The translations under genes were made by a program, and so were the position numbers. Below are positions 23,333-33,378 of a stretch of DNA of 64,000 bases, piece after piece; positions within the stretch are counted from its first letter, which is position 1, and each line of letters opens with the position of its first letter. The notes beneath the pieces were generated by a model. The model ran no database searches and was not told the origin of the DNA. It was given only the letters and a program-made list of their open reading frames with translations. Source of the stretch: Amycolatopsis sp. A133 (lineage in GTDB: Bacteria > Actinomycetota > Actinomycetes > Mycobacteriales > Pseudonocardiaceae); NCBI RefSeq assembly GCF_031082405.1, contig NZ_JAVHJU010000001.1:186001-250000 (forward strand). The letters run 5' to 3'.

Positions 23333-26014
23333 TCAGTCCTGGGGGTTGATCGCGCGCAGCCGTCGCGGACCGGTGTCGGGCCGGGACGGCGGCGCCCCCA
23401 GCACCAGGCGGGCGTTGGCGACGAAGGCGCCGTCCGGCGAGGCCAGGATCGGGTCCAGCACCAGCGACCGCACCTCCGGGTTGTCCTCGGCCAGCGCGGC
23501 CACCCGCAGCACCATGTCCTGCAGCGCGGCGAGGTCGGCCGGCTCGTCGCCGCGGTAGCCGGTGAGCAGCGGCGCCGTCCGCGGCTCGCGCAGCAGGGTC
23601 GCGGCGTCGACGTCGGTGAGCGGCACGGCCCGGTAGGCGCGGTCGCCGAGCAGCGTGCTGACCAGCCCGGACAACCCGAACGACACGAGCGTGCCGAACG
23701 ACGGGTCGTCCTGCAGCCCGATCACGCACGACAGGCCCTTGGGCGCCATCCGCTGGACGTACACCTCGTCGTCGCCGGAGACGTCCCGCAGCGTCTCGTA
23801 CGCGGTGCGCACCGCGTCTTCGGAGGCGAGGTCGAGCCGGACGCCGGCCAGGTCGGGCCGGCCGCGCAGCCGCTCGTCGACCGCCTTGAGCGTCACCGGG
23901 TAACCCAGCTCGCCCGCCGCCGCGACCGCTTCGTCCACAGTGGACACGGTGCGGAAGGGCACCACGCCGATGCCGTAGCAGTCCAGCAGCCGCACGACTT
24001 CGGCGTCCGAGAGCAACGTCGTCTTGCCGCCGTCGGCGTCCAGGAGCTCGCGGACGATCCCCTGCGCCTGTTCGGTGTGGACGCCCGAGGGCCGCACCAG
24101 CGTGCCCTGCGGGCGTTGCCGCCACGCCGCGTACCGCACGACCCGGGCCAGGGCGTTCACCGCGCGTTCGGGACTCGGGTACGACGGGATCGAGCCGCGC
24201 GTGGGCACGCCGTCGCCCGACAGCACCGCGAGTTCGTCCGGGACGCCTTCGGCGGCGAGGAACGTCGAGACGATCGGCTTGCGCTGCCCCAGTTCGACGA
24301 CGGTCTCGCGCAGAGCACGCGCGTACGCCGTGCCGGGGATCGCCACCGGCGGCGCGAACACGACGACGAGCGCGTCGGTCTCCGGTGAGGTGAGGGCCTC
24401 GCGGACGGCCTTCGCGAACTCCTCCGGCGAGGCCTGCGGGCCGACGTCCACCGGGTCCGACGCCAGCCGCAGCCCCTGCATCCGCGCGGTGTCGGCGGCC
24501 AGGAGCCCGATCGCGCTGGAGTTGCCGACGATGCCGACCCGCGGCCCGGCGGGCAGCGGCTGGTGGGCGAACACGAGCGCGGTGTCGAACAGCTGCGCCA
24601 GCGACTCGACCCGCACCACCCCGGCGTGCTCGAACAGCGCCTGGACGCTGGCCTCGTCGATCTCCGTCGACGTCGCCGCCAGCTGCGGCCGGACCGCGTG
24701 CCGCCCCGACTTGACCGCGACGATCGGCTTCGTCCGGGCGAGCCGCCGGGCCAGCCGCGCGAACTTGCGCGGGTTGCCGAAGGACTCGAGGTACAGCAGC
24801 ACGAGGTCGGTGTCCGGATCGGTTTCCCAGTACTGGAGCAGGTCGTTGCCCGAGACGTCGGCACGGTTGCCGGCCGAGACGAACGTCGACAGCCCGAGGC
24901 CGCGCGACTCGGCGTCGGCGAGGATCGCGGTGCCCAGCGCGCCGGACTGGCAGAAGAAGCCGGTGCGCCCGCGGCCGGGCAGCCGCGGCGCGAGGGTGGC
25001 GTTGAGCCGGATCCCGGGCGCGGTGTTCAGCACGCCGAGCGCGTTCGGGCCGACCACGCGCATGCCGTGCGCCCGCGCTTCGCCGACCAGCCGCAGCTCG
25101 GCGTGCAGGCCGTGCGGTCCCGACTCGGCGAAGCCGCCGGAGACGATCAGCAGCGTCTTGACGCCCTTCGCCAGGCAAGCGTCCAAAACGGACTCGACGG
25201 CTTCGGCGGGCACCGCGACCAGCGCGAGGTCCACCGGGTCCGGGATGTCCAGCACCGACGGGTACGCACGGACGCCGCGGATCGACCGGTGCTCCGGGTT
25301 CACCGGGTAGACGGTGCCGGTGAAGGCGGCGGCCAGGAGGTTCACGAAGGCGACGTGGCCGACCTTGCCGGGCTCGGCGGACGCGCCGATCACGGCGATC
25401 GAGGACGGGTGCAGGAGGTTGTGCACGCTGCGGGCCTCGGCCGCCTGCTCCCGGGAGCGCGCGACGGCGAGCGACTCCTCGGTCGGGTCGATGTCGAATT
25501 CCAGGTGCAGCACGCCTTCTTCGATCTCGCGGCTGACCTGGTACCCGGCGTCGCGGAACACGCGCACCATGGCGGAGTTTTCGGCGAGCACCTCGGCGAC
25601 GAACCGGCGCAGCCCGCATTCGGACGCGGCCGCGGCGAGGTGTTCGAGCAGGATCGAGCCGAGCCCGCGGCCCTGGTGGGCGTCGCTGACGACAAAGGCG
25701 ACCTCCGCCGACGGCCCGTGGTCGAGCCGTTCGTACCGGCCGACGGCCACGATGTCGTCGCCCAGGAACGCGGCGAACGCGACCCGGTCGTGGTGGTCGA
25801 CCGTGGAGAAGCGCTTGAGGTCCTTCTCGGGGATCCGCGGGTAGGCGCCGAAGTAGCGGAAGTAGCGGGTGCGCTCGGAGAGCTTCGCGTGGAAGGCGAC
25901 GAGGCCGTCGGCGTCGGTGGGCACGACCGGGCGCAGGTGGACGGTGCCGCCGTCGGACAGCACGACGTCGGCCTCCCAGTCGCGGGGGTAGTCGAAGGGG
26001 TCCCGTCCGGCCAT
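23333..26014 (-). CDS. GNAT-type protein lysine acetyltransferase fused to an ADP-forming acyl-CoA-synthetase-like region
   Basis: Two-part protein of 893 residues. Residues about 20-190 form a GNAT domain (VHLRPVVPTDADGLVAFHAK; acetyl-CoA loop VVSDAHQGRGLGSILLEHLA). Residues about 210-670 resemble the CoA-binding and ligase parts of ADP-forming acetyl-CoA synthetase (PSSIAVIGASAEPGKVGHVA; GFFCQSGALGTAILADAESRG). The last ~200 residues resemble its ATP-grasp part (YPVTLKAVDERLRGRPDLAG). The order GNAT-first is the one described for Streptomyces PatA, the reverse of Salmonella Pat. Such enzymes acetylate and inactivate acyl-CoA synthetases. The next gene upstream, 2 bases away, encodes an AcuC-type deacetylase. 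Confidence 0.9.
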   Translation of the reverse strand: MAGRDPFDYPRDWEADVVLSDGGTVHLRPVVPTDADGLVAFHAKLSERTRYFRYFGAYPRIPEKDLKRFSTVDHHDRVAFAAFLGDDIVAVGRYERLDHGPSAEVAFVVSDAHQGRGLGSILLEHLAAAASECGLRRFVAEVLAENSAMVRVFRDAGYQVSREIEEGVLHLEFDIDPTEESLAVARSREQAAEARSVHNLLHPSSIAVIGASAEPGKVGHVAFVNLLAAAFTGTVYPVNPEHRSIRGVRAYPSVLDIPDPVDLALVAVPAEAVESVLDACLAKGVKTLLIVSGGFAESGPHGLHAELRLVGEARAHGMRVVGPNALGVLNTAPGIRLNATLAPRLPGRGRTGFFCQSGALGTAILADAESRGLGLSTFVSAGNRADVSGNDLLQYWETDPDTDLVLLYLESFGNPRKFARLARRLARTKPIVAVKSGRHAVRPQLAATSTEIDEASVQALFEHAGVVRVESLAQLFDTALVFAHQPLPAGPRVGIVGNSSAIGLLAADTARMQGLRLASDPVDVGPQASPEEFAKAVREALTSPETDALVVVFAPPVAIPGTAYARALRETVVELGQRKPIVSTFLAAEGVPDELAVLSGDGVPTRGSIPSYPSPERAVNALARVVRYAAWRQRPQGTLVRPSGVHTEQAQGIVRELLDADGGKTTLLSDAEVVRLLDCYGIGVVPFRTVSTVDEAVAAAGELGYPVTLKAVDERLRGRPDLAGVRLDLASEDAVRTAYETLRDVSGDDEVYVQRMAPKGLSCVIGLQDDPSFGTLVSFGLSGLVSTLLGDRAYRAVPLTDVDAATLLREPRTAPLLTGYRGDEPADLAALQDMVLRVAALAEDNPEVRSLVLDPILASPDGAFVANARLVLGAPPSRPDTGPRRLRAINPQD

Positions 26015-26016
26015 GG

Positions 26017-27186
26017 TCAGTCCCTGGGGTCGTCCGGGTCGAGGCCGTGCAGGGGGAAGACGGCACGGCGCGTGTCCCGGACGGCGATGTCGACCGGGTC
26101 GTCCTCCCCGTCGCCCCACGGCTTGAACCCGGTGTCGCGGTTGTCGGACATGGTTTGCGGGAGCTCGGCGTGCGGGGCGGCCTTGCCGACGGTGGCGACC
26201 CACTCGGCCGGCAGCGGCGTCGCGGGGTCGACGTCCCGGTCGAGGACGGTGGCGATCAGGTGCGTCCAGGACCGGGGAACGACCCGGATCAGCTGGTAAC
26301 CCCCGCCGCCGACGGCGATCCACTTACCGCCGGCGTAGGTCTCCGCGAGGTCGCGGAGGGTGGTGTAGATGGTGCGGTGCCCGTCGACGGACAGGGAGAG
26401 GTCGGCCAGGGGGTCTTCTTCGTGCGAGTCGACCCCGCACTGGGTGAAGAGCAGCTGCGGTTCGAAGTCGGCGAGCAGCGAGGGGACGACGGCGTTGAAG
26501 GCGCGCAGCCACCCGGGATCCCGGGTCCGCGGCGGCAGCGGGACGTTGACGGAGGTGCCGTCGGCCTTCCCGCGGCCGGTTTCGGCGGAGTAGCCGGTGC
26601 CGGGCCAGAGCGTGAAGGGGTGCTGGTGCAGGGAAATGGTGAGGACGCGCGGGTCGTCGTAGAAGGCGGCCTGGACGCCGTCGCCGTGGTGGACGTCGGT
26701 GTCGATGTAGGCGATGCGGTCGAAGCCGTGGTCGAGCAGCCACGAGATGGCGACGGCACAGTCGTTGTAGACGCAGAAGCCGGCGGCCTGGTCCCGCAGG
26801 GCGTGGTGCAGTCCCCCGGCGATGTTGACGGCCCGCCGGGCCTCCCCCTCGGCGACCTTCCGGGCGGCGAGCAGCGTCGACCCGACGACGAGCGCGGAGG
26901 CGTCGTGCATGTCGGAGAAGACGGGGTTGTCGGCGGTCCCGAGCCCGTGCCCGACGTCCCACCCGACGAGCGGCGCCTCCCGCACGGCGGCGAGGTATTC
27001 GGGGGCGTGGACGCGGAGGAGTTCTTCGTCCCCGGCGCCGGTCGGGACGAGGAGCTCGACGTCGTCGAGCACGCCGAGCCCGGTGGCCAGCCGGACGGTG
27101 AGCTCCAGCCGGACGGGATTGAAGGGGTGATCCCCACCCAGGTCATAACCGAGCAGAGCACGGTCCCAAACAACGGCCGGCGACAT
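26017..27186 (-). CDS. acuC: AcuC-type lysine deacetylase (histone-deacetylase fold)
   Basis: Zinc-dependent deacetylase of 389 residues. Motifs: GGLHHALRDQAAGFCVYNDC, zinc ligands in YIDTDVHHGDGVQAAFYDD, SLHQHPFTLWPGTG, and QCGVDSHEEDPLADLSLS; the active-site Tyr region is VGGGGYQLIRV. AcuC removes acetyl groups from acetyl-CoA synthetase and so reverses the acetyltransferase encoded 2 bases downstream. The two genes probably form a writer/eraser operon. The C-terminal ~60 residues (TGFKPWGDGEDDPVDIAVRD) are typical of actinobacterial members. Start at ATG 27186. Confidence 0.92.
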   Translation of the reverse strand: MSPAVVWDRALLGYDLGGDHPFNPVRLELTVRLATGLGVLDDVELLVPTGAGDEELLRVHAPEYLAAVREAPLVGWDVGHGLGTADNPVFSDMHDASALVVGSTLLAARKVAEGEARRAVNIAGGLHHALRDQAAGFCVYNDCAVAISWLLDHGFDRIAYIDTDVHHGDGVQAAFYDDPRVLTISLHQHPFTLWPGTGYSAETGRGKADGTSVNVPLPPRTRDPGWLRAFNAVVPSLLADFEPQLLFTQCGVDSHEEDPLADLSLSVDGHRTIYTTLRDLAETYAGGKWIAVGGGGYQLIRVVPRSWTHLIATVLDRDVDPATPLPAEWVATVGKAAPHAELPQTMSDNRDTGFKPWGDGEDDPVDIAVRDTRRAVFPLHGLDPDDPRD

Positions 27187-27219
27187 ACCGCCCGACTCTA
27201 GTGCCGATCGGGTAACTCC

Positions 27220-27960
27220 GTGGACTGGAAAACCCCGGACCGGTTCGCTGTGCAGGTGCACTTCACCGATCACGGCGGCCCCGGCACCCCGGTGGTCCTG
27301 CTCCACGGCGGCGGCCGCGACAGTTCCGACTGGGACCCGGTGGTCGCCCGGCTGCGCGCGCTGGGCGCCCGCCCGGTGACGTTCGACCTGCGCCTTCACG
27401 GCGGCGCCTGGACGTGGGAGCGCGCCTTGGCCGACGTCCGCGCGGTGGCGGAGCGGCTGTCGCCGGCCCGGCCGGTGGTCGCGGGTCATTCCCTGGGCGG
27501 CATGGTGGCCACGCTCTGGGCCGGCCGCGAGGACTGTCCCCTGGCCCTGAACCTCGACGGCCACGGCAACCCGACCTCCCCGGCCCACTACCTCGGCCTC
27601 CCCGACGCGGCGGCCGGGCACCGCGCGGTCCAGGCGGCCTTGGCGCGGATGGCGGAGGGCCTCGACGAGGACTTCCGGGCGGTGATGCGCGCCATCGACG
27701 CCTTGGACCTGTTCGCGGCGTACCGGCGGGCCCGCGGCCCGCTGGTGGTGACGCGCGGAACGCGGTCGATGGCGGGCCTGCTGCCCGAGACGGCGCAGGA
27801 GCCGTGGCGCGCGTACGAGCGGTGGACGTTGTCCGAGCTGCGCCGGACGGCTGCGGCGGTGGATTCGTTCCGGTTGTGCGAGACGGCCACCGGCCACGAC
27901 GTCCACCTGGAGGATCCGGACCTGGTGGTGTCGCTGATCGCCCCGGCACTCGGCGGTTGA
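27220..27960 (+). CDS. Alpha/beta-hydrolase fold protein
   Basis: Soluble hydrolase of 246 residues. The oxyanion-hole HGG (VVLLHGGGRDSSDWDPVV) is near residue 29. The nucleophile elbow GHSLGG is near residue 89, and a likely catalytic His is in ATGHDVHLEDPDLV near the C-terminus. The length suits a single-domain hydrolase with a small lid. It is divergent from acuC with 33 bases between start codons. Nothing defines the substrate. Confidence 0.85.
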   Translation: MDWKTPDRFAVQVHFTDHGGPGTPVVLLHGGGRDSSDWDPVVARLRALGARPVTFDLRLHGGAWTWERALADVRAVAERLSPARPVVAGHSLGGMVATLWAGREDCPLALNLDGHGNPTSPAHYLGLPDAAAGHRAVQAALARMAEGLDEDFRAVMRAIDALDLFAAYRRARGPLVVTRGTRSMAGLLPETAQEPWRAYERWTLSELRRTAAAVDSFRLCETATGHDVHLEDPDLVVSLIAPALGG

Positions 27961-28102
27961 GGGGCTTTCGTCGCCGATGGGGTGCCGGGACGGGGTCGGC
28001 TGGGCCGAATCGTCTCAGGCGCGGAGTTGCGCGGGTCGCAGGCGACCGCCCACGACAACCCGAGACGGCCGCGCCCCGGCCCGGCGCCCCGCTCGCAATG
28101 GC

Positions 28103-28948
28103 TCAGCCGGGCAAGGTGCCCGTCGCCGCGGGGCGCTGGGGGTCTCGGGACCAGTGGGACCACGAGCCCGCGTACAGGCCCGCGCCCGGGTGGCCCGCCA
28201 GTTCCAGGGCGAGCACCACCGAACTGGCCGTCACCCCCGAACCGCAGTACGCGCCGACCGGCTCGCCCGGGCGCAGGCCCAGGCTCGCGAACCTCTCCGC
28301 CAGCTCCGCCGGGGCGTGCCAGCGGCCGTCCGCGCCTGTGTGGCCGGCGAACGGGGCGTTCACCGCGCCCGGGATGTGGCCCGCGCGGGGATCCACCGGC
28401 TCCGTCTCGCCCGCGTAGCGCGCAGCGGCGCGGGCGTCGAGCAGCAGGCCGTCGCGGGCCAGGGCGGCCGCTTCGTCCGCGTCGAGGACCGGCATGGCTC
28501 CCGGGCGGACCGTGATGTCGCCCGGCTCCGGGTGCACCTCCTCCGTGCTCACCGGGTGACCCTCGGCCGTCCACGCTGCGTAACCGCCGTCGAGGACCGC
28601 CACCTCGTTGTGGCCCGCCCAGCGCAGCAGCCACCACGCTCGCGCCGCCACCGAACCGTCGGCGTCGTCGTACGCCACCACCGGGGTGGCCGTCCGGATG
28701 CCGGCCGCGCGCAGGTCGCGCTGCAAATCCTCCGGGTCGGGCAGCGGGTGGCGGCCGCCCTCGCCCGGTTCGCCGGCGAGCACGCGGTCGAGGTCGGCGA
28801 ACACCGCGCCGGGCACGTGGCCCTCCTGGTAGGACTCCGCGCCGGGCGGGCCGGCGAGCCGCCAGCGGACGTCGAGGACCACGGGGCGGTCCCCGGCCGG
28901 GCCCGCCAGCGCGGCGGCGAGGTCGGTGGTGCTGATCAGCGGACGCAT
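28103..28948 (-). CDS. Sulfurtransferase with two rhodanese domains (thiosulfate/3-mercaptopyruvate type)
   Basis: Protein of 281 residues made of two rhodanese modules. The first (about 1-130; VLDVRWRLAGPPG, YQEGHVPGAVF) is structural. The second (about 150-275; LLLDARAAARYAGETEPVDP) bears the active-site loop CGSGVTA, with Cys near residue 234. The CGSGVT loop is usual in 3-mercaptopyruvate/thiosulfate sulfurtransferases, which move sulfane sulfur to cyanide or thiols. It is a single gene facing the hydrolase gene. The 142-base gap to that gene shows no further feature. Confidence 0.9.
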   Translation of the reverse strand: MRPLISTTDLAAALAGPAGDRPVVLDVRWRLAGPPGAESYQEGHVPGAVFADLDRVLAGEPGEGGRHPLPDPEDLQRDLRAAGIRTATPVVAYDDADGSVAARAWWLLRWAGHNEVAVLDGGYAAWTAEGHPVSTEEVHPEPGDITVRPGAMPVLDADEAAALARDGLLLDARAAARYAGETEPVDPRAGHIPGAVNAPFAGHTGADGRWHAPAELAERFASLGLRPGEPVGAYCGSGVTASSVVLALELAGHPGAGLYAGSWSHWSRDPQRPAATGTLPG

Positions 28949-29188
28949 GCCCCCATCTTCCAGCGGCCGCCCGCCCGGCCGCGCCGGGGTGCGGACATCT
29001 CCCCCACCGGCGAGTTGTCACCGATCCGGCCGAAAGCAGGCCGTCCCCCGCTCGGCACGTGACCATCGCCGCGAAGTCTTCGGCCGTGCCTGTGGTCGGA
29101 TCGGTAACCATCGGCGCTGTACCCCCGTGGCCCGCCGCCGCTGCCGGGGTCAACGACTACGATGAGCAACGCGGACGAAGGGGACAGC

Positions 29189-29878
29189 GTGAACGATCTC
29201 ATCGACACCACCGAGATGTACTTGCGTACCATCTACGAGCTCGAAGAAGAAGGTGTCGTTCCGCTGCGCGCCCGCATCGCCGAGCGCCTGCAGCAGAGCG
29301 GCCCGACCGTGAGCCAGACCGTCGCCCGGATGGAGCGCGACGGGCTGGTGGTGGTCGCCGACGACCGGCACCTCCAGCTGACCGACCACGGCCGCGAACT
29401 GGCCATCGCCGTGATGCGCAAGCACCGCCTGGCCGAACGCCTGCTCGTCGACGTGATCGGGCTCGAGTGGGAGCACGTGCACAACGAGGCGTGCCGGTGG
29501 GAGCACGTGATGAGCGAGGCCGTCGAGCGCAAGCTGGTCAAGCTGCTCGACCACCCGACCACGTCCCCGTACGGCAACCCGATCCCCGGCCTCGACAAGC
29601 TGGGCGACGGCGAACCCGCGCCGCCCGCGGAGGCCGACCTGGTCCGGCTCGACGAGTTCGCCCGCACCGGCGGCGGCCGCGTCGAGATCCGGCGCATCGC
29701 CGAGCACGTCCAGCTGGACGAGTCGCTGATGACCGAGCTCAAGTCCGTCGGCATCGTGCCGGGCGGCACGGTCACCGTCGGCAAGGCCACCGGCGGCACC
29801 ATCGAGGTCACCGGCGGGGACACCACCGCCCAGGTCGCCAGCTCCGCCCTGCACGCCGTTCTGGCCCAGGCCCGATGA
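29189..29878 (+). CDS. ideR: Iron-dependent repressor IdeR/DtxR
   Basis: Metal-sensing repressor of 229 residues. The N-terminal winged helix contains [20 protein letters not shown]. With the GTG at 29189 as start, residues Met10, His79, Glu83, His98, Cys102, Glu105 and His106 fall exactly at the metal-ligand numbers of IdeR/DtxR, which strongly supports this start over the ATG at 29162. AAGGGGA lies a few bases upstream and a -10-like TACGAT is at 29158-29163. A C-terminal SH3-like domain ([20 protein letters not shown]) is present. It would repress iron-uptake genes when Fe(II) is plentiful. The stop overlaps galK (ATGA). Confidence 0.95.
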   Translation: MNDLIDTTEMYLRTIYELEEEGVVPLRARIAERLQQSGPTVSQTVARMERDGLVVVADDRHLQLTDHGRELAIAVMRKHRLAERLLVDVIGLEWEHVHNEACRWEHVMSEAVERKLVKLLDHPTTSPYGNPIPGLDKLGDGEPAPPAEADLVRLDEFARTGGGRVEIRRIAEHVQLDESLMTELKSVGIVPGGTVTVGKATGGTIEVTGGDTTAQVASSALHAVLAQAR

Positions 29879-31059
29879 GCCCCGCTTCGGAGGCCGTGGC
29901 CGCGTTCCGCACGGTCCACGGCACCGCGCCGGCCGGCGCCTGGTCGGCGCCCGGCCGCGTCAACCTGATCGGCGAGCACACCGACTACAACGACGGCTTC
30001 GTGCTGCCGTTCGCCCTGCCGCACCGGCTGGCCGCGGCGGCGTCGCCCCGTGAGGACGGCGTGCTGTCCGTGGCCACCCTGGGCGACGACGGCCAGGTCC
30101 AGCGCTCCGGCGAGCTCAAGATCGCCGACCTGGAGCCGGGCAAGGTCGACGGGTGGGCCGCGTACCCGGCGGGCGTTGCCTGGGTGCTGCGCGACCAGGG
30201 CTTCGCGAACGGGGCCGACCTGGTCATCGCCGGGGACGTGCCGTCGGGGGCCGGGCTGTCCTCCTCCCACGCGCTCGAGTGCGCGGTGTCGCTGGCGTTG
30301 CTGGGGCTGGCCGGCCTGGAACTGGACGGCAGCCGCACCGACGTCCCGACGCGGCCCCAGATCGCGCGGTGGGTGCAGCGGTCGGAAAACGACTTCGTCG
30401 GCGCCCCCACCGGCCTGCTCGACCAGACGGCGTCCCTCTGCTGCACCGAGTCCCACGTGCTGTTCCTCGACGTGCGCTCGGGTGAGCAGGAGCAGGTGCC
30501 GTTCGGCCTCGCCGAGGCCGGGCTGCAGGTGCTGATCATGGACACCCGCACCAAGCACTCGCACGCCGAAGGCGGGTACGGCGAGCGCCGCCGCGGCACC
30601 GAACGGGCAGCCGAGCTGCTCGGGGTGAAGGCGCTGCGCGACGTCACCGTCGAAGGCCTCTCCGACGCCCTCGACCGGCTGCCGGAAGACCTCGTGCCGC
30701 TGGTGCGGCACGTCGTCACCGAAAACCAGCGGGTGCTCGAGACCGTCGAGCTGCTGCGTGCCGGGCGGCTGGCCGGCATCGGGCCGTACCTGGACGCCTC
30801 GCACGTCAGCATGCGCGACGACTACCGGATCTCCACGGCCGAACTGGACCTCGCGGTCGACTCGGCGCGCGAAGCCGGCGCCCTCGGCTCGCGGATGACC
30901 GGCGGCGGCTTCGGCGGCTCGGCGATCGCGCTGGTCCGCGACGCCGACCTGGAGCGGGTCAAGGCGGCCGTCGAAGCCGCGTACGAAAAGGCCGGCTACC
31001 GGCGGCCGCGGATGTTCACGGCGGTGCCCTCGCGCGGCGCCGGCCGCGACGAGCTCTGA
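29875..31059 (+). CDS. galK: Galactokinase
   Basis: GHMP-family kinase of 394 residues that phosphorylates galactose at C1 in the Leloir pathway. The galactokinase signature [20 protein letters not shown] is near residues 24-43. The ATP loop is [16 protein letters not shown], and the C-terminal GHMP motif is [14 protein letters not shown]. The ATG overlaps the ideR stop by ATGA, so galK translation is tied to the iron regulator. galE follows, but no galT is seen in this window. Confidence 0.95.
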   Translation: MSPASEAVAAFRTVHGTAPAGAWSAPGRVNLIGEHTDYNDGFVLPFALPHRLAAAASPREDGVLSVATLGDDGQVQRSGELKIADLEPGKVDGWAAYPAGVAWVLRDQGFANGADLVIAGDVPSGAGLSSSHALECAVSLALLGLAGLELDGSRTDVPTRPQIARWVQRSENDFVGAPTGLLDQTASLCCTESHVLFLDVRSGEQEQVPFGLAEAGLQVLIMDTRTKHSHAEGGYGERRRGTERAAELLGVKALRDVTVEGLSDALDRLPEDLVPLVRHVVTENQRVLETVELLRAGRLAGIGPYLDASHVSMRDDYRISTAELDLAVDSAREAGALGSRMTGGGFGGSAIALVRDADLERVKAAVEAAYEKAGYRRPRMFTAVPSRGAGRDEL

Positions 31060-31158
31060 CGTCGCGCGGGTCCGCCCGGGGCAACCCCCGCGCGGACCCG
31101 CGCGCCGGCGAGGGGGAAGACTGTGGAGCACAGTCACCCTCGGCAGGAAGGCCTGGAT

Positions 31159-32139
31159 GTGTCGGAGCAGAACAACGCCCTGAAGCTGGTCGTGACGGGC
31201 GGAGCCGGGTACGTCGGCAGTGTCTGCGCCGCCCGGCTGATCGAAGCCGGGCACCGGGTCACCGTCGTCGACGACCTGTCCACCGGGCACGCCGACGCCG
31301 TCCACCCGGACGCGCGGTTCATCGAGGGCGACATCGCCGAGGTGGCGGGCAGCCTGCTGCGCGAGGGCTTCGACGGCGTGCTGCACTTCGCGGCCAAGTC
31401 GCTGGTCGGCGAGTCGATGACGGAGCCGGCGAAGTACTGGCAAGGCAACGTCGTCACCACGCTGCGGCTGCTCGAGGCCATGCACGAGCACGGCACGCCG
31501 CGCCTGGTGTTCTCCTCGACCGCGGCGACCTACGGCGAGCCGGAACAGTCCCCGATCCGGGAGACGGCCCCGACGCGGCCGACCAACACCTACGGCGCCA
31601 CGAAGCTCGCCATCGACGCCGCGATCACCAGCTTCGCCGGCGCGCACGGCCTGGCCGCGGTGAGCCTGCGGTACTTCAACGTCGCGGGCGCGTACGGCGC
31701 CTTCGGTGAGCGCCACACCACGGAAACCCATCTCATCCCCCTCGTTCTCCAGGTCGCCACGGGCGACCGCGAGCGCATCCAGATCTTCGGCGACGACTAC
31801 CCGACGCCGGACCACACGGCGGTGCGCGACTACATCCACGTCGTGGACCTCGCGGACGCGCACCTGCTGGCGCTGAAGCACGCGACCGCGGGCGAGCACC
31901 GCATCTACAACCTGGGCAACGGCACCGGGTTCTCCGTTCTCGAGGTGATCGAAGCCTGCCGCCAGGTCACCGGCCACCCGGTCCCGGCGGCGGTGGCCCC
32001 GCGCCGCGCGGGCGACCCGTCGGTGCTCGTGGCGGCCAGCGACCGGGCCCGCGAGGAACTGGGCTGGAAGCCGGAGCGCACCGAGCTGGCGGGGATCGTG
32101 CGGGACGCCTGGGAGTTCACCCGGTCGCGGCGAGGCTGA
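31159..32139 (+). CDS. galE: UDP-glucose 4-epimerase
   Basis: NAD-dependent extended SDR, 326 residues from the GTG at 31159 ([20 protein letters not shown]). It shows the cofactor motif [20 protein letters not shown] with catalytic Ser/Thr, [11 protein letters not shown] with the Tyr-x3-Lys pair, and [15 protein letters not shown]. It interconverts UDP-glucose and UDP-galactose. AGGAAGG sits 7 bases before this start; a GTG at 31123 would add 12 residues without homology. In corynebacteria galE is also next to dtxR; here galK lies between. Confidence 0.93.
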   Translation: MSEQNNALKLVVTGGAGYVGSVCAARLIEAGHRVTVVDDLSTGHADAVHPDARFIEGDIAEVAGSLLREGFDGVLHFAAKSLVGESMTEPAKYWQGNVVTTLRLLEAMHEHGTPRLVFSSTAATYGEPEQSPIRETAPTRPTNTYGATKLAIDAAITSFAGAHGLAAVSLRYFNVAGAYGAFGERHTTETHLIPLVLQVATGDRERIQIFGDDYPTPDHTAVRDYIHVVDLADAHLLALKHATAGEHRIYNLGNGTGFSVLEVIEACRQVTGHPVPAAVAPRRAGDPSVLVAASDRAREELGWKPERTELAGIVRDAWEFTRSRRG

Positions 32140-32155
32140 CCCGCGCTGATCGCGG

Positions 32156-32184
32156 CGGGCCGGCTTCGGCGGAAGCTCGGCCCG
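32156..32184. terminator. Hairpin terminator after galE
   Basis: CGGGCCG and GCTTC (32156-32167) pair with GAAGC and CGGCCCG (32172-32184), with one bulged T and a short GGCG loop. It ends the ideR-galK-galE unit and faces the convergent DUF4192 gene. Confidence 0.7.
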
Positions 32185-32233
32185 GCCGCGGATCCACGGC
32201 GGCCGCCGATGTCCACAGTGGACGTCCATTCCG

Positions 32234-33298
32234 TCACACCGCTTGGTCCGCGTCGAAATCCACGGGCTCCGGGCCGAAGGCGGACAACGGGTCTGCCGCC
32301 GCCGCCAAGCCGCGCAGGACCTCGGGTGGGGTTCCCCGGTCCAGGACCCGCTTCAGCAGCGTGGCCAGCAAGTGGTCCGGGGCCGCCGCCAACGCGTTCT
32401 CCAGTGCCATGCCCGCGAAGGCGCCGTCGCCTCGCATGTACGCCGTGAAACCCAGCAGGGCCGCCGGTTCAGCCCGTTCCGGCGGTGGAAGCTCACGGAC
32501 CAGCATGAGCCAGAAGCGCTCAGCTTCCCGTGCTGCCGCGGTGTTCGAGGGCACCGCCATCGCCAGGCACACGTCGCGGACCTCGGGCAGCTTCAACGCG
32601 CTGGCCAGCAGCACCGCTTCCTCGTCGGTCGGCGGGCCCTCGCCGCGGCAGCAGCGGGCGAAAGCCTGGCGGACCACCGATACCGCGTCGGTGAGGCAGG
32701 TGGAATCGGGCCAGGGCGGGGACGGCAGGCGAGCCAAGCCGGCCGCCCGGCGGGCGAGTGCTTCCGGCGAACGCGGGGCGAGCAGCCCCGCGAGCTCGTC
32801 GCGGCTGTCGAACGCCACCGTGCCGCGCTCGGTGGCCGTCGCCGCCAGCACCGTGGCGCGGGGGTCCGGCAACGAGCCGCCGCACTCGTCGTCGACGTAA
32901 CACGCCCATGGTGCGCCGGTGGTGATGCCGGGCGTCCACAACGCGTGCGATACCGGGAGACCGAACTCCCCCAGTGCCTCCACCAGGTCGCCGACGAAAC
33001 CCGCGTGCGGCAGCGGGCGGCCGGGTCTTCGCCGTCCGCCGACGATCACCAGCGTCACGCCGATGTGCCGGCCCGCCGCCAGCCGCGGGGCGAGTGCCTG
33101 GGCCTGGCGGGCCCGGTGTTCGCGGCGGGGCAGGTCACCGCGCAGCACCAGGCCCAGGCGATCGCCGGTGGGCCGGTGGCCGAGCAGGACGACGGACTTC
33201 TCGGGGCGGAACCCGATCAGGTACGGGAGCGCGGCCAGCAGCTGCGCGGGGTCTCGGAGGTCGACCGGCGGGCGGCCGGCCGGGGTGGCAGTGGTCAT
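32234..33298 (-). CDS. DUF4192 domain-containing protein
   Basis: Actinobacterial protein of 354 residues of the DUF4192 family, recognised by PVDLRDPAQLLAALPYLIGF, EKSVVLLGH, the Leu-rich body with WTPGITTGAPWACYVDDECG, and LGFTAYMRGDGAFAGMALEN near the end. No catalytic site or membrane segment is evident. The family has no established function. Start ATG 33298. It is separated from the upstream peptidase gene by two hairpins and faces galE. Confidence 0.85.
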   Translation of the reverse strand: MTTATPAGRPPVDLRDPAQLLAALPYLIGFRPEKSVVLLGHRPTGDRLGLVLRGDLPRREHRARQAQALAPRLAAGRHIGVTLVIVGGRRRPGRPLPHAGFVGDLVEALGEFGLPVSHALWTPGITTGAPWACYVDDECGGSLPDPRATVLAATATERGTVAFDSRDELAGLLAPRSPEALARRAAGLARLPSPPWPDSTCLTDAVSVVRQAFARCCRGEGPPTDEEAVLLASALKLPEVRDVCLAMAVPSNTAAAREAERFWLMLVRELPPPERAEPAALLGFTAYMRGDGAFAGMALENALAAAPDHLLATLLKRVLDRGTPPEVLRGLAAAADPLSAFGPEPVDFDADQAV

Positions 33299-33378
33299 GC
33301 CTCCACAGTGGGGCAGGACGGGGCCGGCTGGGGCGGTGGCGGCAAATCTGTGGATCGACGGGGCCGATGTGGACAGAA

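Noticed and set aside
22188..27906. Single giant fused polypeptide over the hydrolase, acetyltransferase and deacetylase genes
   Set aside because: Long frames spanning these genes are partly out of frame with the real coding sequence; each gene has its own start and stop with 2-base gaps.
29162..29188. ATG start for ideR nine codons upstream
   Set aside because: With the GTG at 29189 all metal ligands take the exact IdeR/DtxR numbering, and a ribosome-binding site precedes that GTG.
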